From Entomortierella parvispora (lineage: Eukaryota; Mortierellomycota; Mortierellomycetes; Mortierellales; Mortierellaceae), in the NCBI GenBank assembly GCA_963573315.1, contig OY752140.1, positions 4,154,001-4,218,000 of the forward strand: a stretch of 64,000 nt of DNA, read 5' to 3'. Positions 42,148 through 54,854 of this stretch are shown piece by piece. How positions within the stretch are numbered: position 1 is the first letter of the stretch; every line of letters starts with the position of its first letter. The translations under genes were made by a program, and so were the position numbers. A model generated the notes under the pieces. It made no database searches, had not been told where the DNA came from, and worked only from the letters and a program-made list of their open reading frames with translations.

Positions 42148-45100
42148 TTAGCGACGGCCAGTCACCCCAGAGCCTCGAAGGGAGAGCATGGGCCGTCCTT
42201 GCAAAGCAAGCGCAACTAATTCTTCGTCCGCCCGAGCCTTGTCCTGCAAGGCTGCTACTGCCGACGAAGAAATGTCGCCTTCTCCCGAGACCCTAGAAGA
42301 ACCGCCGCCGACGCTCACCGATGAGTCTTCAAAAGATGGTGGTTCTTCAGGGACAGCGGAAGCAATTGAATGATGTGATCGCGTCTGTTGCTGCTGCTGA
42401 TGACTCAATTGCGAGCGGCGGTCCTGTGGCTCTGAACTCACTTCTACCCCGTCCATCAGTTCCGCGAATTGTGCATTCACCGACCCCGAGCCAGAGTAGT
42501 CCAAGGCTGGACCTTCCCGGTGATAGTGCTGCTGGTGAAAATGTGGCTGTTGGAGTTGTTGTTGTTGTTGCTGCTGCTGTTGATACAGAGGATACTGGCG
42601 ATGGGCTTGATTTGGCGAGTTCATTCCAGACCCAGGCAGTCCATCCCAAGAGTTCATCCGGTTTGAGATCCCCTGGAGAGCTTCTGTTGTCGGTGAAAGA
42701 AGCATTTGCATGGTAGACTGAACCAGAGGCGAGGTTGGAGTCGAAAGATCTAATCCGACCGAAGTTGATCCTGCTTGGAGCATAGGTGATCGGCCTTCCT
42801 CTTTTGAAACCACATGGATAGACAGTCCAGCAGAGGCATCAGAGGCTGTAGCCACTGCCGAAGAGGACGATGCTGGACCTGGGTAGCTGGCCACGGCACT
42901 GACTGTGGCTGTTGCGCTCTGTCGGGCCTGTGAGTTTGGCCTGATTTCGGGCAGAGCTGCAAGTGATGGTGCCATAAACCCGCCCATTGGCAGTCCATAG
43001 AAGGGTCGAGCACCGCCCTGTTGATCGACGTCCAGGATAGGATCAAAAGTTTGTTGATGTGACAAGGAGTGCATCGGGCTAGAGTTAGTGCCTTCGGGCG
43101 GCGTAGGAATATTTTGGTTGGGGAACTGCCGTTGGAGCAGACTCAGATACGGGCCATTGACATAGCCCATTGCGTCCTGTATCGCCACGGGCCCTCCATT
43201 TCCCGTCAAAAGTCCCAATCCAAGAGCTGCCTCGGAGGTCGAGGCATGGTTTGGTGAATCGGGCGCGGAATATGGCGGCGAGGTCACAGCATGATCAAAT
43301 CCCATAGCAGTCGAAGTCGAAACTGGAGTTCCTAGATCGTACTGCTGAAAAACTCGCGTCTGATCTTGAGGGATCTGAGAAGGGTATACGAGCGGCTGAT
43401 GTGGGTGAGCCGGACGTTGCTGGAACTGGTTGTTAAAGTGTAGTTGTTGATGGTGTGGTATCTGCTGCTGCTGCTGCTGTGTCGATTGGTAGCCGTAGTT
43501 TTGGGGCGGCTGTGGCTGCACTTGTGTTCCTTGACGGTGGTATGCTCCATCAGCGTACTCTTGAGCAAACATATCACTTGAGGGATGTCTCTCTGGTCCG
43601 TCCAGGCTCATTGGAGGTTCCACATGGTCAAATTGGTCGAGAGGTACCTCCTGTGGTACACATGGGCCAACAAAACAAACGGGAATATCGTACCCTGGCT
43701 CAGAAGAACCATATTCTCGTCGCGGAGAGTAGATAGGGTGATGTGGGTGGTACGTGCCAGTTTCTGGCATATTCGGGATACCCGTGGGATTCGAGTAGCC
43801 AAACACCTCCATGAAAGCAGATGACGATGACTTGGGCGGGTCTATGTGATCTTCAATACCATCCATCGAGGCACCATCTGCACTGGATCCTGCTCGTCTT
43901 CTAAAGTCTTGTCTGCTGACATCGCTGGATGAACCATCATCGATCTCACCAAGGGCGGCCGCTAGTTCTTCCACTGTAGGATGTCCAAATGGCATCGTAC
44001 CTTGAGCGTCATCGGCAAGCTCATCCTCATCATCTTCGTCAAGACTCCATTCTAATTCAGCTGGGGTATAGGGCTGAAGGATCTCCAACCAACCCTCGGC
44101 GCCATTCTTGGATTCATAACCGTCTTTGATTCGAACATTGTAAAATCGAATCCATATCTTGTCGTCTAAAAACGCCAACTTCATCTCCAAGTGGTCCTGT
44201 CCAGCTAAAGACTCCAGATTCGTCTCTGACTGGGATTCGCTCGTCATTGATTCCGTTCCAATGGGACTCCTTGGCAGTCGATAATATGTCGAACTCCTCT
44301 TGTGATTCACCATCTGACGCAAAGTTCGCACAAGACGATCGCGAGCAGTTCCTCTCAGCAGTGATTCACTGCTCTCCAGGTCCGGACGCCAACCAGAAGA
44401 CATTGTGAACTGGTCCAGGTTGGCAATCTTTTGCTTGAACGAGCGCGTCTTCCGAAGCTGGGATCTTGCGTGCTGAAGGTTTGGGTTTGGAAGTGCGACG
44501 CTCTCATTTGAACTCTTGCTCGATACAACAGATACATTGAGGACATGAATCCTTTCGGCAATATGCAGAGCTGACTCGGCTTCGTTATGACACACAAGCC
44601 ACTCAGGCGTCGTTTTGAGCAGATGGTCGATCAGGAAAGTAATAGCCTCTGCTGCTTTGGTGCAGCTGTTGAAGAAGGGTGGTGGAGGCTGAGGGGGTCC
44701 TCTTGCACTATCGAAGAATAGTGCAGAGGGCGAGTTGTTGAGGCTGCTGCTGTTGCCCGAAAACAAGTTTGTCGCCCTTGAAAACGAGCTTGATCGGCGA
44801 GAACGAGGGCTTTTCACCGAGCCAGTGCTAGACCGAGATTTAGAATGGCGACTGGGTGCTGAGTACGAGTTGAGTTCACGTTTCGACTGAAATTGACTGT
44901 CTGCGAGTAGCAAAAACGGATGATGCAGCAAAATCAAAACTTCGTTGAAGATGACCTGCAGCATGGCTTTTCGGTGCATGATGATTGAAAGTCGAGTTAG
45001 GTATCAAACTGTAATTGCAAAAGTACCATGAGTTCTGAATAGATATGGATAAGGAGGAAGAGTACGTTACCTCCAAGGCCATTGATGCGAACATCGAACG

Positions 45101-47920
45101 GACAGGGCTGCTCCTTTCGGGTGAGGGCAAAGTCAAACCGAAGGCGAGCTGGGAGCTCCATTTGCCACTGTGCCAACTCTACATCCAGAATGCGTCGAGC
45201 AGAATCTGCTCTCCAAACCCAAGGAGGAGGAACAGGGGCACAAGACGTTTGTCCTACGTGGCTGCCAGGTCCAAAATGTGGCGATCCCGAAGACGGCGAG
45301 GAGGATGATGTGGCCAGACCAGAGTCCGATCCTCTGAATCCCGAGAATGGCTCTGGATGAAGGAACAAATTGGCTCCCTGAGAAGCCCCTTCGTTGGATT
45401 GGTTGGACGTCTGGCCACAGCGACGGATCTTCTTCACAATTTTCCAGAGTTTGGCCTGCTCAATTAAGAATCCGATCCTGTGTGTCTCCTCTTCTGCCTC
45501 TAGTTCTCCAACATCGTCTCCATCTTCAAGCGACGGGAGTTTCGGCAGTCCGATGGTGATATAGTCGTCTGGGAATCGCTCAGGCGAGCCAGAATTGAGA
45601 CTGTAGGAGGCATCGATCACATAACAACACCAAAAGATGTTGCGACGCAATTGAATCACAGAGCGGCACAAAGTCCATGGCTCACAGTCGCGGTGTAGGC
45701 CCAGAGCAAGGGCCATAGCACACGCTTGCTCACGATACAAGTTTTGGATTCCGGGAATCGCAGGGCATTTCATGAGCAAGAGCAGGCCCTGGAGACTGGA
45801 TACGCGGGGCTGGTCAAGAATGTACACCGTCAAGGCTAAAATGTAAGCAAAAGTCCACAGATCAGTATTGATTGTTATCAGCGTATGATATTCTGAAGTC
45901 ATTGTAGGCTTACCGCGACTCCTGTCAAAGAACAGTTGAAAGTCGTGTGTGGGTTCTCTCGATTTCGGATCTCGGAGCATGCATTGGGGTTTGTTCCCCT
46001 TGATGGCATTCGAGCGATAGGCGGCTCCCAAAGCCATGATGGCATTCAATAAGAAGACTGCACTGACGCGCCCAGAGATTCTTTGAGGCAGATCGCTGCT
46101 GTTATCCATATCAAAATTCACATTCTCGTCAACGCCTTTGTCGATGCCGAGAGAGGGTGCATCGGGACCTGGAAGGGCGGTCGAAAGAGCGTTCAAGATG
46201 CAGGCTCTTGTCAAAATTGGAAAGTAGACATACAGAGGGCTCTTGATCATCCAGTCAACAAGATCCAGGATAACTCCCAAGGGTGGGAGGACCAAAAGTG
46301 ACTCTGGGAGTTTCGGCTCTGGAAGGAGCCAGGGCAAAGGAAATCTCATTTCCTCGCTCCAGGAAGACGCCCGGGTGCCTGCAACAGGACCAAGATATTC
46401 GGTTCGGTCGTACACCGAGAGTTCAAACATGGTTTTGTTCAAGACAGACAAGGGGACTCGTCCAGGAAACTGCATGGGCTTTGGAGAGGGGCAATGAAAG
46501 TGACCAGCCTCAGTCTTGGTTGCCTGAAGTGCAGTTGCAGGTCCTGTGGTCTGTGGGGGTAAGGACTTGAAGATGACAGTAGGACACGGGTGAGTGATGA
46601 GATGATAAACGAACCCATCTCTATAGTATTCGCGTATTTACCTTTGCATACGCCTGGTGGACAACAGGGATTTGTTGGACGCGTTTGGTGGCGTGGAGAA
46701 GTGGCAAGACTTGTTTGATCCAGGACACCGACGTTCTTGGACCCAGTTTTCCCGCAATCTGTCAAATACATCATAGTTAAAACTCTCTGATCGTTGTCCT
46801 CTAGGATAAATATCTATCGCTGGCTCATTAAATGAACAAACCTCTTCATTGTCATAGCTGAGGTCTTTCGAGGCATCGATGCTCTCACGTTGGGATTTGA
46901 GTTGCTCAGTGAACCAGCAGATCTCGTCTAGTCGAGTCTCATCTATGCCAAGGCGGTCGAAAAACAATTCGATTTTGCGCAATCGACTGATCTGCAGGGT
47001 TTGGACATCCCGGAGGCACGAGTCCAGAATCTCTGTCTCGGTGTGGAATCTGTCACGTTTGGCTGAGGTCGTGACGCTCAAGCCTGGTGTCCCAATAGCC
47101 TCGACAGAAACGGTCGAGAGTGGGGCACCGGCAGGGAAAGCGGTACGCACACAAGTAGCCTTGTATTTGACGCAGGATGAGCAAACGGGCTGGAGTCGAT
47201 CGCACTTGATCTGTTTGTTGAAGAGAGTTGGAAGACATGGTCGGTCAGTCAAGGCACCTTTAAGGGGAGTGGATTGAAATTCTACACGTGACTGCAAACG
47301 CGAAGCCGACGCGTGTCACCCAAAGGCAATGGGTGGTGTGCGTGTGCCTGTGTATGTGCGTGTGCGTGTATGTGTGCGTGTGCGTGTGTGTGTGATTGGG
47401 GGAAAGTAGAGTGTGGTGTGCGTCCGTGTGTTGCGTGTTGGGACACCACATTGGAACTGCAACCACATGGAGACTTTGTGTATCCCCAGCCCGGCCACGC
47501 GGGGACACCGGCCATGGTCCAAAAATTAATATATTGCTTGGTCTGTTGTACGACCGTGGACCCTCTCCGGATCATCCTCGGATCTCGCCAATCAGATCCA
47601 GAATACACATGTTTCTCCCCAAGTTGGAAGGACAGTATGCAGGCGCAGCTACTTCATCCAGGAGATCGACTGCGCTCAAATAATCTCACAAGAGCAAAAA
47701 GTCGGTGCATGGGTTTGTTTGTGTACGGTGGAAATAGTCTTACCCTTCTTTGGCGACATCGATCGCAAGGAGGGGTCGTTTTCTGTTTCTTTGATCCAAT
47801 GTTGCCATTAAAGACTGTTCGATCGGGCGGAGCAGACTTCATGGTCGATTCTTGGTAGTTGCCTGTAGTGGAAAGACTGATATCCTGGAGCTGATAGTGA
47901 GAAAAAGGCGGGATAGCCAT
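42148..47920 (-). CDS. Large Zn2Cys6 (GAL4-type) fungal transcription factor
   Basis: A nuclear DNA-binding regulator; the target pathway is unknown. Six exons (47920-47744, 47210-46842, 46758-46642, 46550-45914, 45835-45071, 44966-42148) give 1627 residues. The binuclear zinc cluster uses Cys52, 55, 62, 69, 72 and 79 (CDRCRQRRIKC...CSSC...C) and is split by an intron between Arg59 and Ile60. A fungal-specific transcription factor middle domain follows (about 250-650), with MIKSPLYVYFPILTR, YREQACAMALALGLHRDCEP and RRNIFWCCYVIDASYSLNSG. The LILLHHPFLL helix is restored only when intron 5 uses the GAAAAG acceptor at 44967-44968. The last ~900 residues are disordered, with Gln/His/Pro-rich and polyQ segments, likely activation regions. 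Exon 3 is defined by splicing out 46759-46841, which is open but contains a good branch site and acceptor. Its size is about twice that of usual family members. Confidence 0.85.
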
Positions 47921-50900
47921 GTCCGATTAATGTTGAATAGGCGGAATATGGATGCGATCTAGGCGAATGGGTGTATCGTCGCTAAAGGGATAGATGTTCA
48001 CAAAGAAGCCGGTGTAGAAAAGTCTACAGCAGAACATGAGGGTGAGGCAACAAAACAGTTCCGGGTTAGATCGTCACACCTCCGCAGAAGAGGAAAAATA
48101 GAGGTACAAGAGAGCCGTTGTGAACCACGGACGAGGGGCGAACTGGGTTGAGAATGTTCACGGGGTTTGACGTGTTGGTTGGATGGATAGTCGGTGATCG
48201 GTGCATTGATGTCGGCCGAAAAAGGCGGGGGAAAAAAGGCACTGTGGAAGGGAGTAAATGTTACCAAGAACCAAAGCGCTATATTGTTGCAGGGATCAGT
48301 CTCATTTCCAAAAGAATGACCCGAGGCACGGAATCAGAAAGGAATGGAAGAACAAGGCAGAGGGAGTGGACAAGATGCAAGATGAGGTCAGGGAATGAGT
48401 GCAGGAATGAATGGGAGCTGAAAGAATCCGAATGTGTCGGAATGGAAGCAAGCGTGTGCAGAGGGAATGGCGGTTTGTAGACAGGGGAGGGGTGTAAGAG
48501 AGAACAATGGAAAGAGTCAAGGAGATGTCAAGGAGGGGAGGAAGGAAGGAAGGAAGGTGGAAGGTCAGGTTCGGAGAGGGCAAAGAAAAGTTGAGGAGGA
48601 AAGCAAAAGAGAAAAAGAAAGAGAGAGTGAGAGCGAGAGGAAGAGAAAAAAGAAAAGGATCCCTGGCGCGGTGGTGTGTGTGTGTGCAGGCAGGCAGGCA
48701 GGCAGGCACACGGACAAACGTCGAGGGAAACAAGAAAGTGCGTGGAAGGTTCGGCAGGGTGCAGATGGTGAGGGGAACAGAGAGGGGAACAGAGAGAGAG
48801 CCATCAACGAGCAGGAGACGGCAGGGATGTGCGTGAGAGCAATTGTCAAGAAGCTTGGACAAGGTCAAAGTCCTCGTCCGTTCGTTTCTCCTGTTCTATT
48901 CTTGCCTCGATCGTTGACTCTTGTTGACTTGCGAACAAACAATCGTCTTGAGAGAAAGTGGATGTGTGGATGTATGTGTGGATGTGTTTGTTGTGTGTGT
49001 GTGAACAAGAAAGGAGAGGAGGGAGGAAGAGAGTCAAGATGAAGGGGAACCCTGACTAACGCCAGGAGGATGAACGAGCAACGCAGAGACTTTACGAGCC
49101 AGACGAGCACGAGGAGCCCTGCCTTTGCCCAGGGCAACAAGTAAAGAACAACCCAATTGAATTTAGAGTGATTGAATTGCATTGTATACTCTCTGTAAAC
49201 GGAAATCTCTCATTCCTCTTCATTCCTTCTTTCCCCCGCGCTGATCCCTGCTCCTGCTTCCTGTCACTGTCCTGAGTGAGCTTCGCTCGTCCTTGCATCG
49301 CATTACATAAAATGACTGGAGGAGGGGGATGCAACGGAGAGAGCACTGGACTCAATCCAAATGGGCGCCAAGTCATCTCTCACCACATACACAAGTGTAA
49401 AAATAGCCCTTCCGGCTTCTCACTCCTCATCTTCATCCTTAACCTCATCTTCTATGATTAGGATCAGATGGACGCGTCCTTTGGAGATGTTTACGTTCTC
49501 GTGTGTAGGGTGTCCCGTGAAAAAGATCGCAGTCTTGTGCGCCGCATGAATGAACGAATAGAGAGGGACCTTTTCAACATTGAAACTTACAACAAACCTG
49601 GATGTATGTCCAAAATGCAATTGACGCCCTGCAAGATAGCCTGTCGAAGGCGATTCGTTGGAGAAAGAGGAAAGAGGGGCCCTTGGACGGGTTGAGGTGA
49701 CGGAGATGATGACGAAGCTAGTGTACGCAAGTATTTTGATGATGGATATAGAGGTGTTCAAATGAGGAGCATGGTCGGCGGCGCAATTGAGGATGGAGAA
49801 GAGGTGGGATATAAAGAGTGTATGGTTATTTATATAAAGAGGCAAGTCGGACAGAGATCGAACGACGGTTAGGGGGAGAGAGTTGATACAAAGGGACACC
49901 CGATATCAGAGTCGGCCACGGATTTATATACAAAGTGCCATCGAAGTGCTGCGGTTAAAAAACTGCGACCAAGAAGAGTCAGCTCCAAAAAGCCTCGGAG
50001 GAGTTGTCACCATCCGTCAACGGCTCCAAAAAATGCATTGCCTTTTTCTATCTTCAATGACGCTGTGTACGTGCATCGCTTTTCATGAACTGAGGGCAGG
50101 GCGAGAGCCAAAGCACAGTCTCTCTCGTTATCTGACAAATACTAAGGGTGCATGACAAATACGCTACCCGTTGCCTCCTTTGCCACTGAATACGGCCTGG
50201 GAGGTGTAATAGCAGCTCCGGGATGCTTTCCGATGCAACGGTCGACTTTACAGGACTTCCCTCAGGTTCAGGAAAGAAGATCGAGAAGAGATCAAAAGGC
50301 CAAGTAGCCAAGCTGCCAAGAGTCGGATCTTGTTGACACTCGGTCGTACTTGGCGCTTCTTGGCTCGACCCATCTTCCCTACTGTGCTCTTTACTCCGAA
50401 GCCATCGGCAGCCTTTTTGATAGAGGTTGATGCTACTGGAGCCTATGTAATTGCTGTGGTTTAGGCTGTAGGAAAGAGGTTGAGAGGGTCCTTCTTCGGA
50501 AAGGTACTTTAGTTACATTCCGTTTTGGCAATAATCACCCTTCTGATCCAAGAATATTTTGCTTCCTCGCGATCTGCAGTCGACAGCCATTTTGAAAATC
50601 TAAAAGTGCGGCGTAGATAGATACTCATGCCGACTACCGAAACAAGATGTGAATTGGGCACCATGCTGCCAACAGGGCAGTCTCCCATCACTAAACAGTG
50701 GAGGGAAGAGGGGAAACATCATCAGGTTGACTCAATGGAGGCCAGGTCGTCGGTCGGTAATAGCAATTGAGGCAAAGCCGATGAGTTCTTCTCTGTCGAT
50801 GATGTGTTGTCCATTACACCATCAAGTTGACTTTTTGGTTGCTCTAAACCTGTAGAGTTGGAAGGCTGGGCGGGGGTTTGAGCTCTTTCTTTCTTTCTTT

Positions 50901-53568
50901 TTTTTTTTTTTTTTTTTTTTTTTGTTCAGGATCGTTGGTGGGAAACGATTCGTGTCCTGATAGGTGAGTTCAGTTCAACTCATCGATTTGTTTTTCGTGC
51001 CCTTGACGGTTCCTCAATAGTATAATGTTTGTTTTCTTCTGGATGGTTCACCTCTTTCTAACTCATGACTTTGCACGCCCCTTCACACCACCAAATGAAC
51101 AAATGAACAAGAGCCGATAACATGACCACAAGTAGTAAGCAAATACATTTACGCGTCAATCGAGGAGAGTCAATGTTTGTCGATTGACTTGGAGTCGATC
51201 CGAGCGGCCAATTCTCTCTTTGGAGCAGTAGTGGCAATCAACAACAGCGTCGACAACAAATTTGATTCTCCTCTGTCTTTCCCCTCTCCTCCGCTTCTCG
51301 GTCTTCCTGCTGGTTGCCTCAGACAACAGAGCAACGACTTCGCAGTGCGCGTTTTATTTTTTCTCTTTCTCTTGGGTTTGACCCCCTTTTTGTTCTTTTT
51401 GGTATGCAAAGGACAAACGGCAATTTAAGCTTCACCTGAAGTGGCAGTGCTCAGGGTCACCTTTTTTCCTGGGTCAGTTTGTCCCTACAGTCCACAGCAG
51501 TTTTTTCTTTTCTGACCGATCCATCTTCAAGGGACAAAATTCGGCACCCACCGCAGCGGCCAATAGCCCTGGAGCTGCCGACTCTGTTTCACGCTGACGT
51601 CTTTTGTCGTGGTCAAGGACGCGTTTTGGGGCTTGCGGCAAAAAAAGGAGAGAAAGGGTGGGAGAAAAGAAGGATGTTGCAAAAAGACACGTCTCAAGTT
51701 AATTTCGCGTCTATCAAGAGGTGGCAAGGTTGCGCGATAAGGAGCCGTTCTTGAACTTTTAGAAAGCGGACGATCATCAAGAAAGGACATATGGTCTGGG
51801 CCCAAGATTTTTTTGCGGGAAGGCCAGAATGAATAGTGCCTTCTACTGTGCATTGAACTAGAAAATCCCGGGCATTGAGCTCCAGTTGCAATTTACAGGT
51901 TTTTTTTTTATTCAGTTTCCGTTTTGCCTCTTACACTAGAGGCAACAGAGGAGCGGAATGGTGGCGATCAAAAAGTAAAAAGAGAACAAAGGTAACGAGG
52001 AAGGACAGCTTGTGGTGTCAAGGACAGACAGAATACAAAGTGGCAAGAAATGAAAGGGACGGAGCAAAGTGGCAGTGCAAACCGTAATCCGTTAAGGTTT
52101 CTTGCCCTCTATAAATCGAAGGCCGATCGATTCGCTCCCAAGAGGCGTATGTTGATATATTTTGGTTACGAGTCGCACATTCTCTTTGCTCGGACAATTT
52201 GATCCAAGGGTCAAAAGACAGCTGTGGGGAGGAGGAAGAAGAGCATCGTTGCCTGTTTTGTTCAAGGTCGAACAAAAAAGATGGCGGCTGTGTCAAAGAC
52301 GACCATTTTTTTCTAGATCCGAATGCAATTGTCTACGAGACAAGGGGTTGGATGCATGAACGAAATTAGTCGACTCTTGGACGGACAAGAGCGAATCGGA
52401 CGATCACCCAAATGAAAGACGCTTTTCGTCCTGTCTCGTCTGTCCGTCAGACTGTCAGTCCGCCATTCCATTTACTTGCATCCTGCCTCTCTTTTTGTTG
52501 TTGTTTTGTGTTCCTTCTGTTTGTTTACATGTGCATTTGCTGTTGCGATGTTGTTTTTGCTCTGTGCGCTTGCTTTTCCCCATGCACAGATGAACACTTG
52601 TTTCTTTTTGCCTCCAATCAGTTTTTTTTATTTCCGGTACAACCTAGTTCTTTTTTATTTCTCTCCAGTGGGCTTTTAATAGCTTCGGTCGGTACAAAAG
52701 CACTTGCGGAATAGGTCAAGCAATTTCTGAGGATTAACAGACGGTAAACAAACAGGGGGTCGGGAGTACACTTCTATAGTCAGATAGACAGGTCTTGATC
52801 GCTCCTTCTCACTGCCGAAACAACAAAGCAACGTATTGATCGATAGGGCATGTAGATGAAAAGAAGGATACCTTTATGAACAGGAAGAAAAGAATATCAA
52901 GGTCGGAGGCCATCCCTTAGAGTGCGAGATTAACCTCTGCGCAATTGCTCGTGATGCACCTATAGCTCCCTCGATGTCCGATCAATCCAGACAAACTGCC
53001 GCTGCGGCAATAAAGAGGCCGACAGGAAACGATAGGAGTAACAAATACGTTATGTTTGTCACCAAACTACCGAAAAGACAAATGATAATGAGATTTGTAG
53101 ATGGCTCTTTATCCGAGTGGGTCAAAAAGAAAACCTGACCTTGATTGGAATGATGAGCCTACCGGATCACGATCCACAGTGGTGTTGTTGTTTTGGCGTT
53201 CGTTCCGTCTGTTTTGCATTATTTGTCTATTTCATCCGTGCTCAAATAGGGTGGGTCACACTATTTGGTCGCGTATTCTCCGAACGAAACGCGATTGCAC
53301 CCATTCCTACACGAGAAATCTGTTGGTCCCAGGCCTTCCGTATCGCCGACCTTGACCCAATTGGAAAAGGGGCAGTCTTGTCGTCCTCAATTGCCACTCA
53401 GAACCAGGACGCCTTCGATCTCCTATATCCAATGTCCACGATTCTCACTCTCATTCAAATCGTTACTCCTCGGAAACACTCCAGTAAGCGAAAATAAGGG
53501 GGGGGGGGGGAATGCTTGTTTTTAATAATTGCTATGCTACAAAGTATGAATGAAAGTGGCCATCTTCT
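47921..53568. other. 5.6-kb stretch with no supportable gene
   Basis: I looked at both strands and found no exon with family motifs, no tRNA-like A/B boxes and no rRNA. Repeats include GGAA (about 48540-48555), GGCA (48688-48707), GA-rich DNA (48590-48660), a T26 run (50898-50923) and G tracts (53498-53509). The left part probably contains the promoter of the Zn2Cys6 gene. A long minus-strand open frame at 49420-49899 ends in acidic codons but has no recognisable homology. The stretch could hold non-coding transcripts or decayed mobile DNA; nothing in the sequence decides this. Confidence 0.45.
50898..50923. repeat. T26 homopolymer after a TTTC microsatellite
   Basis: A TTTC tetranucleotide run leads directly into 26 thymines and then GTTCAGG on the plus strand. 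No transcript assignment is possible. Confidence 0.9.
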
Positions 53569-54341
53569 TTAGTTGGTAGGGGCACCATAGGCTTCTGGCA
53601 AGCGCTCGATCGTATACTTGCGCTGGCTCAGGTACATAATGGGAATACCGGGGATCTTTCTTATCCTGCGCTTCAAATCACGATCGCAGGTGGCGACAAT
53701 ATAACACTTGTGTTGCATCACACGCTCCACCAGGCAGTCATCAGCATAGGTTCCTTTGTGCGTGCATGGCAAACGTTCGAAGCGAGGGTCACGTGCTACC
53801 CTCAGTGCCACCTTGAACTTGGGGCCAAGCTTCTCCAACTCGGCCATGACGCAGTCCGTGATGCAAGGAATCGATTTGGCGTAAAGACAATCCATCATTC
53901 CCTTGATCAGCTCGATTTTGTTTTGAATGGAGAAGTTGATGAAGTTGGTATCGACCAAAATCCTGTATGGAGGTCCGAGAGCAGAGTTGTAGTTGAAGAA
54001 CATGGACGAGGCGACCTGAGGACTATTCGTATACAAAAAGTAAAGAAGTCCCGAGTCAGTTAAACTGGAGATAATGTCCTCTGTCAGGTTCGATCTTTGC
54101 GCCCTTTATCCGCTGGATCCTTACATGTGTCGGACAGCCTTCTTCTCCTTTTCTTCTTCTTTCTTCTTCAGTTTTTCCTGGTTTGCCTTGAGGCGAGCGT
54201 CATTTGGGTTGATGATACGCTTGACTAGCGCAAACTTCTTTGTAGTCTTTGTCTTGCCCTGTTCCATGAATAGAAAAGTAGCCTCGAGTCAGTTACGGAC
54301 CAATTCTGGACGACGTCTACAATGCAGTGACAAAGTACCAT
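53569..54341 (-). CDS. fcf1: FCF1, PIN-domain 18S rRNA-processing factor
   Basis: FCF1/Utp24 is a nucleolar endonuclease of the small-subunit processome that cuts pre-rRNA at the 5' end of 18S. The proposed model has exons 54341-54339, 54258-54125 and 54022-53569 and gives 196 residues, like human FCF1 (198). The PIN domain shows [43 protein letters not shown] and [19 protein letters not shown], with the expected acidic residues. The basic N-terminus [15 protein letters not shown] is preceded by a GTACTT...AACAG intron. Its upstream exon would be only the ATG, producing the MGK start common in this family. An alternative ATG at 54267 (MEQGKTK) needs no such exon and cannot be excluded. The C-terminus YGAPTN is typical. 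Confidence 0.92.
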
Positions 54342-54854
54342 TGTGGTTTATATTTCCAGGTCGGAGCTAGTCCGAGATTGCGCGCTTAAGAGAGAGGGAG
54401 AGGGAGGGGTCGGGCTCGGATGTGGAGACTGTGAGTCAATGAGAAAGCAGGGTCGACGGATGGGATGCCAGGAGCAAAGAATGCATGCATGCAAGCGAGG
54501 CCAGAAAAAAAGAAAAAAAAAAGACAAACACACGAAACAGTCACAGTACCACAGGAAACGCAGTGATCCGATCTACCTTCACGTGATTCACGTGACCCCG
54601 GTCGTTTGCCGCCAAAGCGCACCTGTCCGCCTGCCACCCTGGCCACTGGCTGCAGGGCGCTGGCAGAACAGACAGCCGGCTTTGCGTGAATGCCATGCAT
54701 GCATCTTTTTCTCTTCTTCGCTCTCCTTCTCTTCCTCTGACTCGACAGTTGATTCCTCCACTCCCAATCGCCCCTTTGGTCGCGCTCCCCTGTCGACTGT
54801 CCAGTCCCCGACGCGAACGCACCGACGACGCATCTCTGCTCCGCCATCTCTTCC
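54342..54854. promoter_or_regulatory. Divergent FCF1/NIMA-kinase promoter with paired CACGTG
   Basis: Two CACGTGA boxes at 54580-54585 and 54589-54594 are separated by three bases in the middle of a 513-base divergent gap. The palindrome is the site of Cbf1/USF-type bHLH factors in fungi. Open frames across the gap are low-complexity and not supported as genes. Confidence 0.5.

Noticed and set aside
44967-45070. Ending the Zn2Cys6 protein at the stop after LQLQFDT, with a separate gene starting MHRKAML
   Set aside because: The middle-domain helix LILLHHPFLL would be severed. The CTAAC branch and GAAAAG acceptor rejoin it in frame.
46759-46841. Reading the open stretch between exons 2 and 3 of the Zn2Cys6 gene as coding
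   Set aside because: It is in frame upstream but leads to the wrong frame downstream. It begins GTTTGT, contains TTTTAACTATGATG and ends TTTGACAG, so it behaves as an intron.
49420-49899. Minus-strand open frame of 159 codons ending in acidic residues
   Set aside because: No recognisable domain, no convincing start context, and the N-terminal half is biased like non-coding DNA. Kept only as a note under the gene desert.
54080-54110. tRNA B-box-like GGTTCGATC
   Set aside because: It lies in an FCF1 intron with no matching A box or cloverleaf around it.
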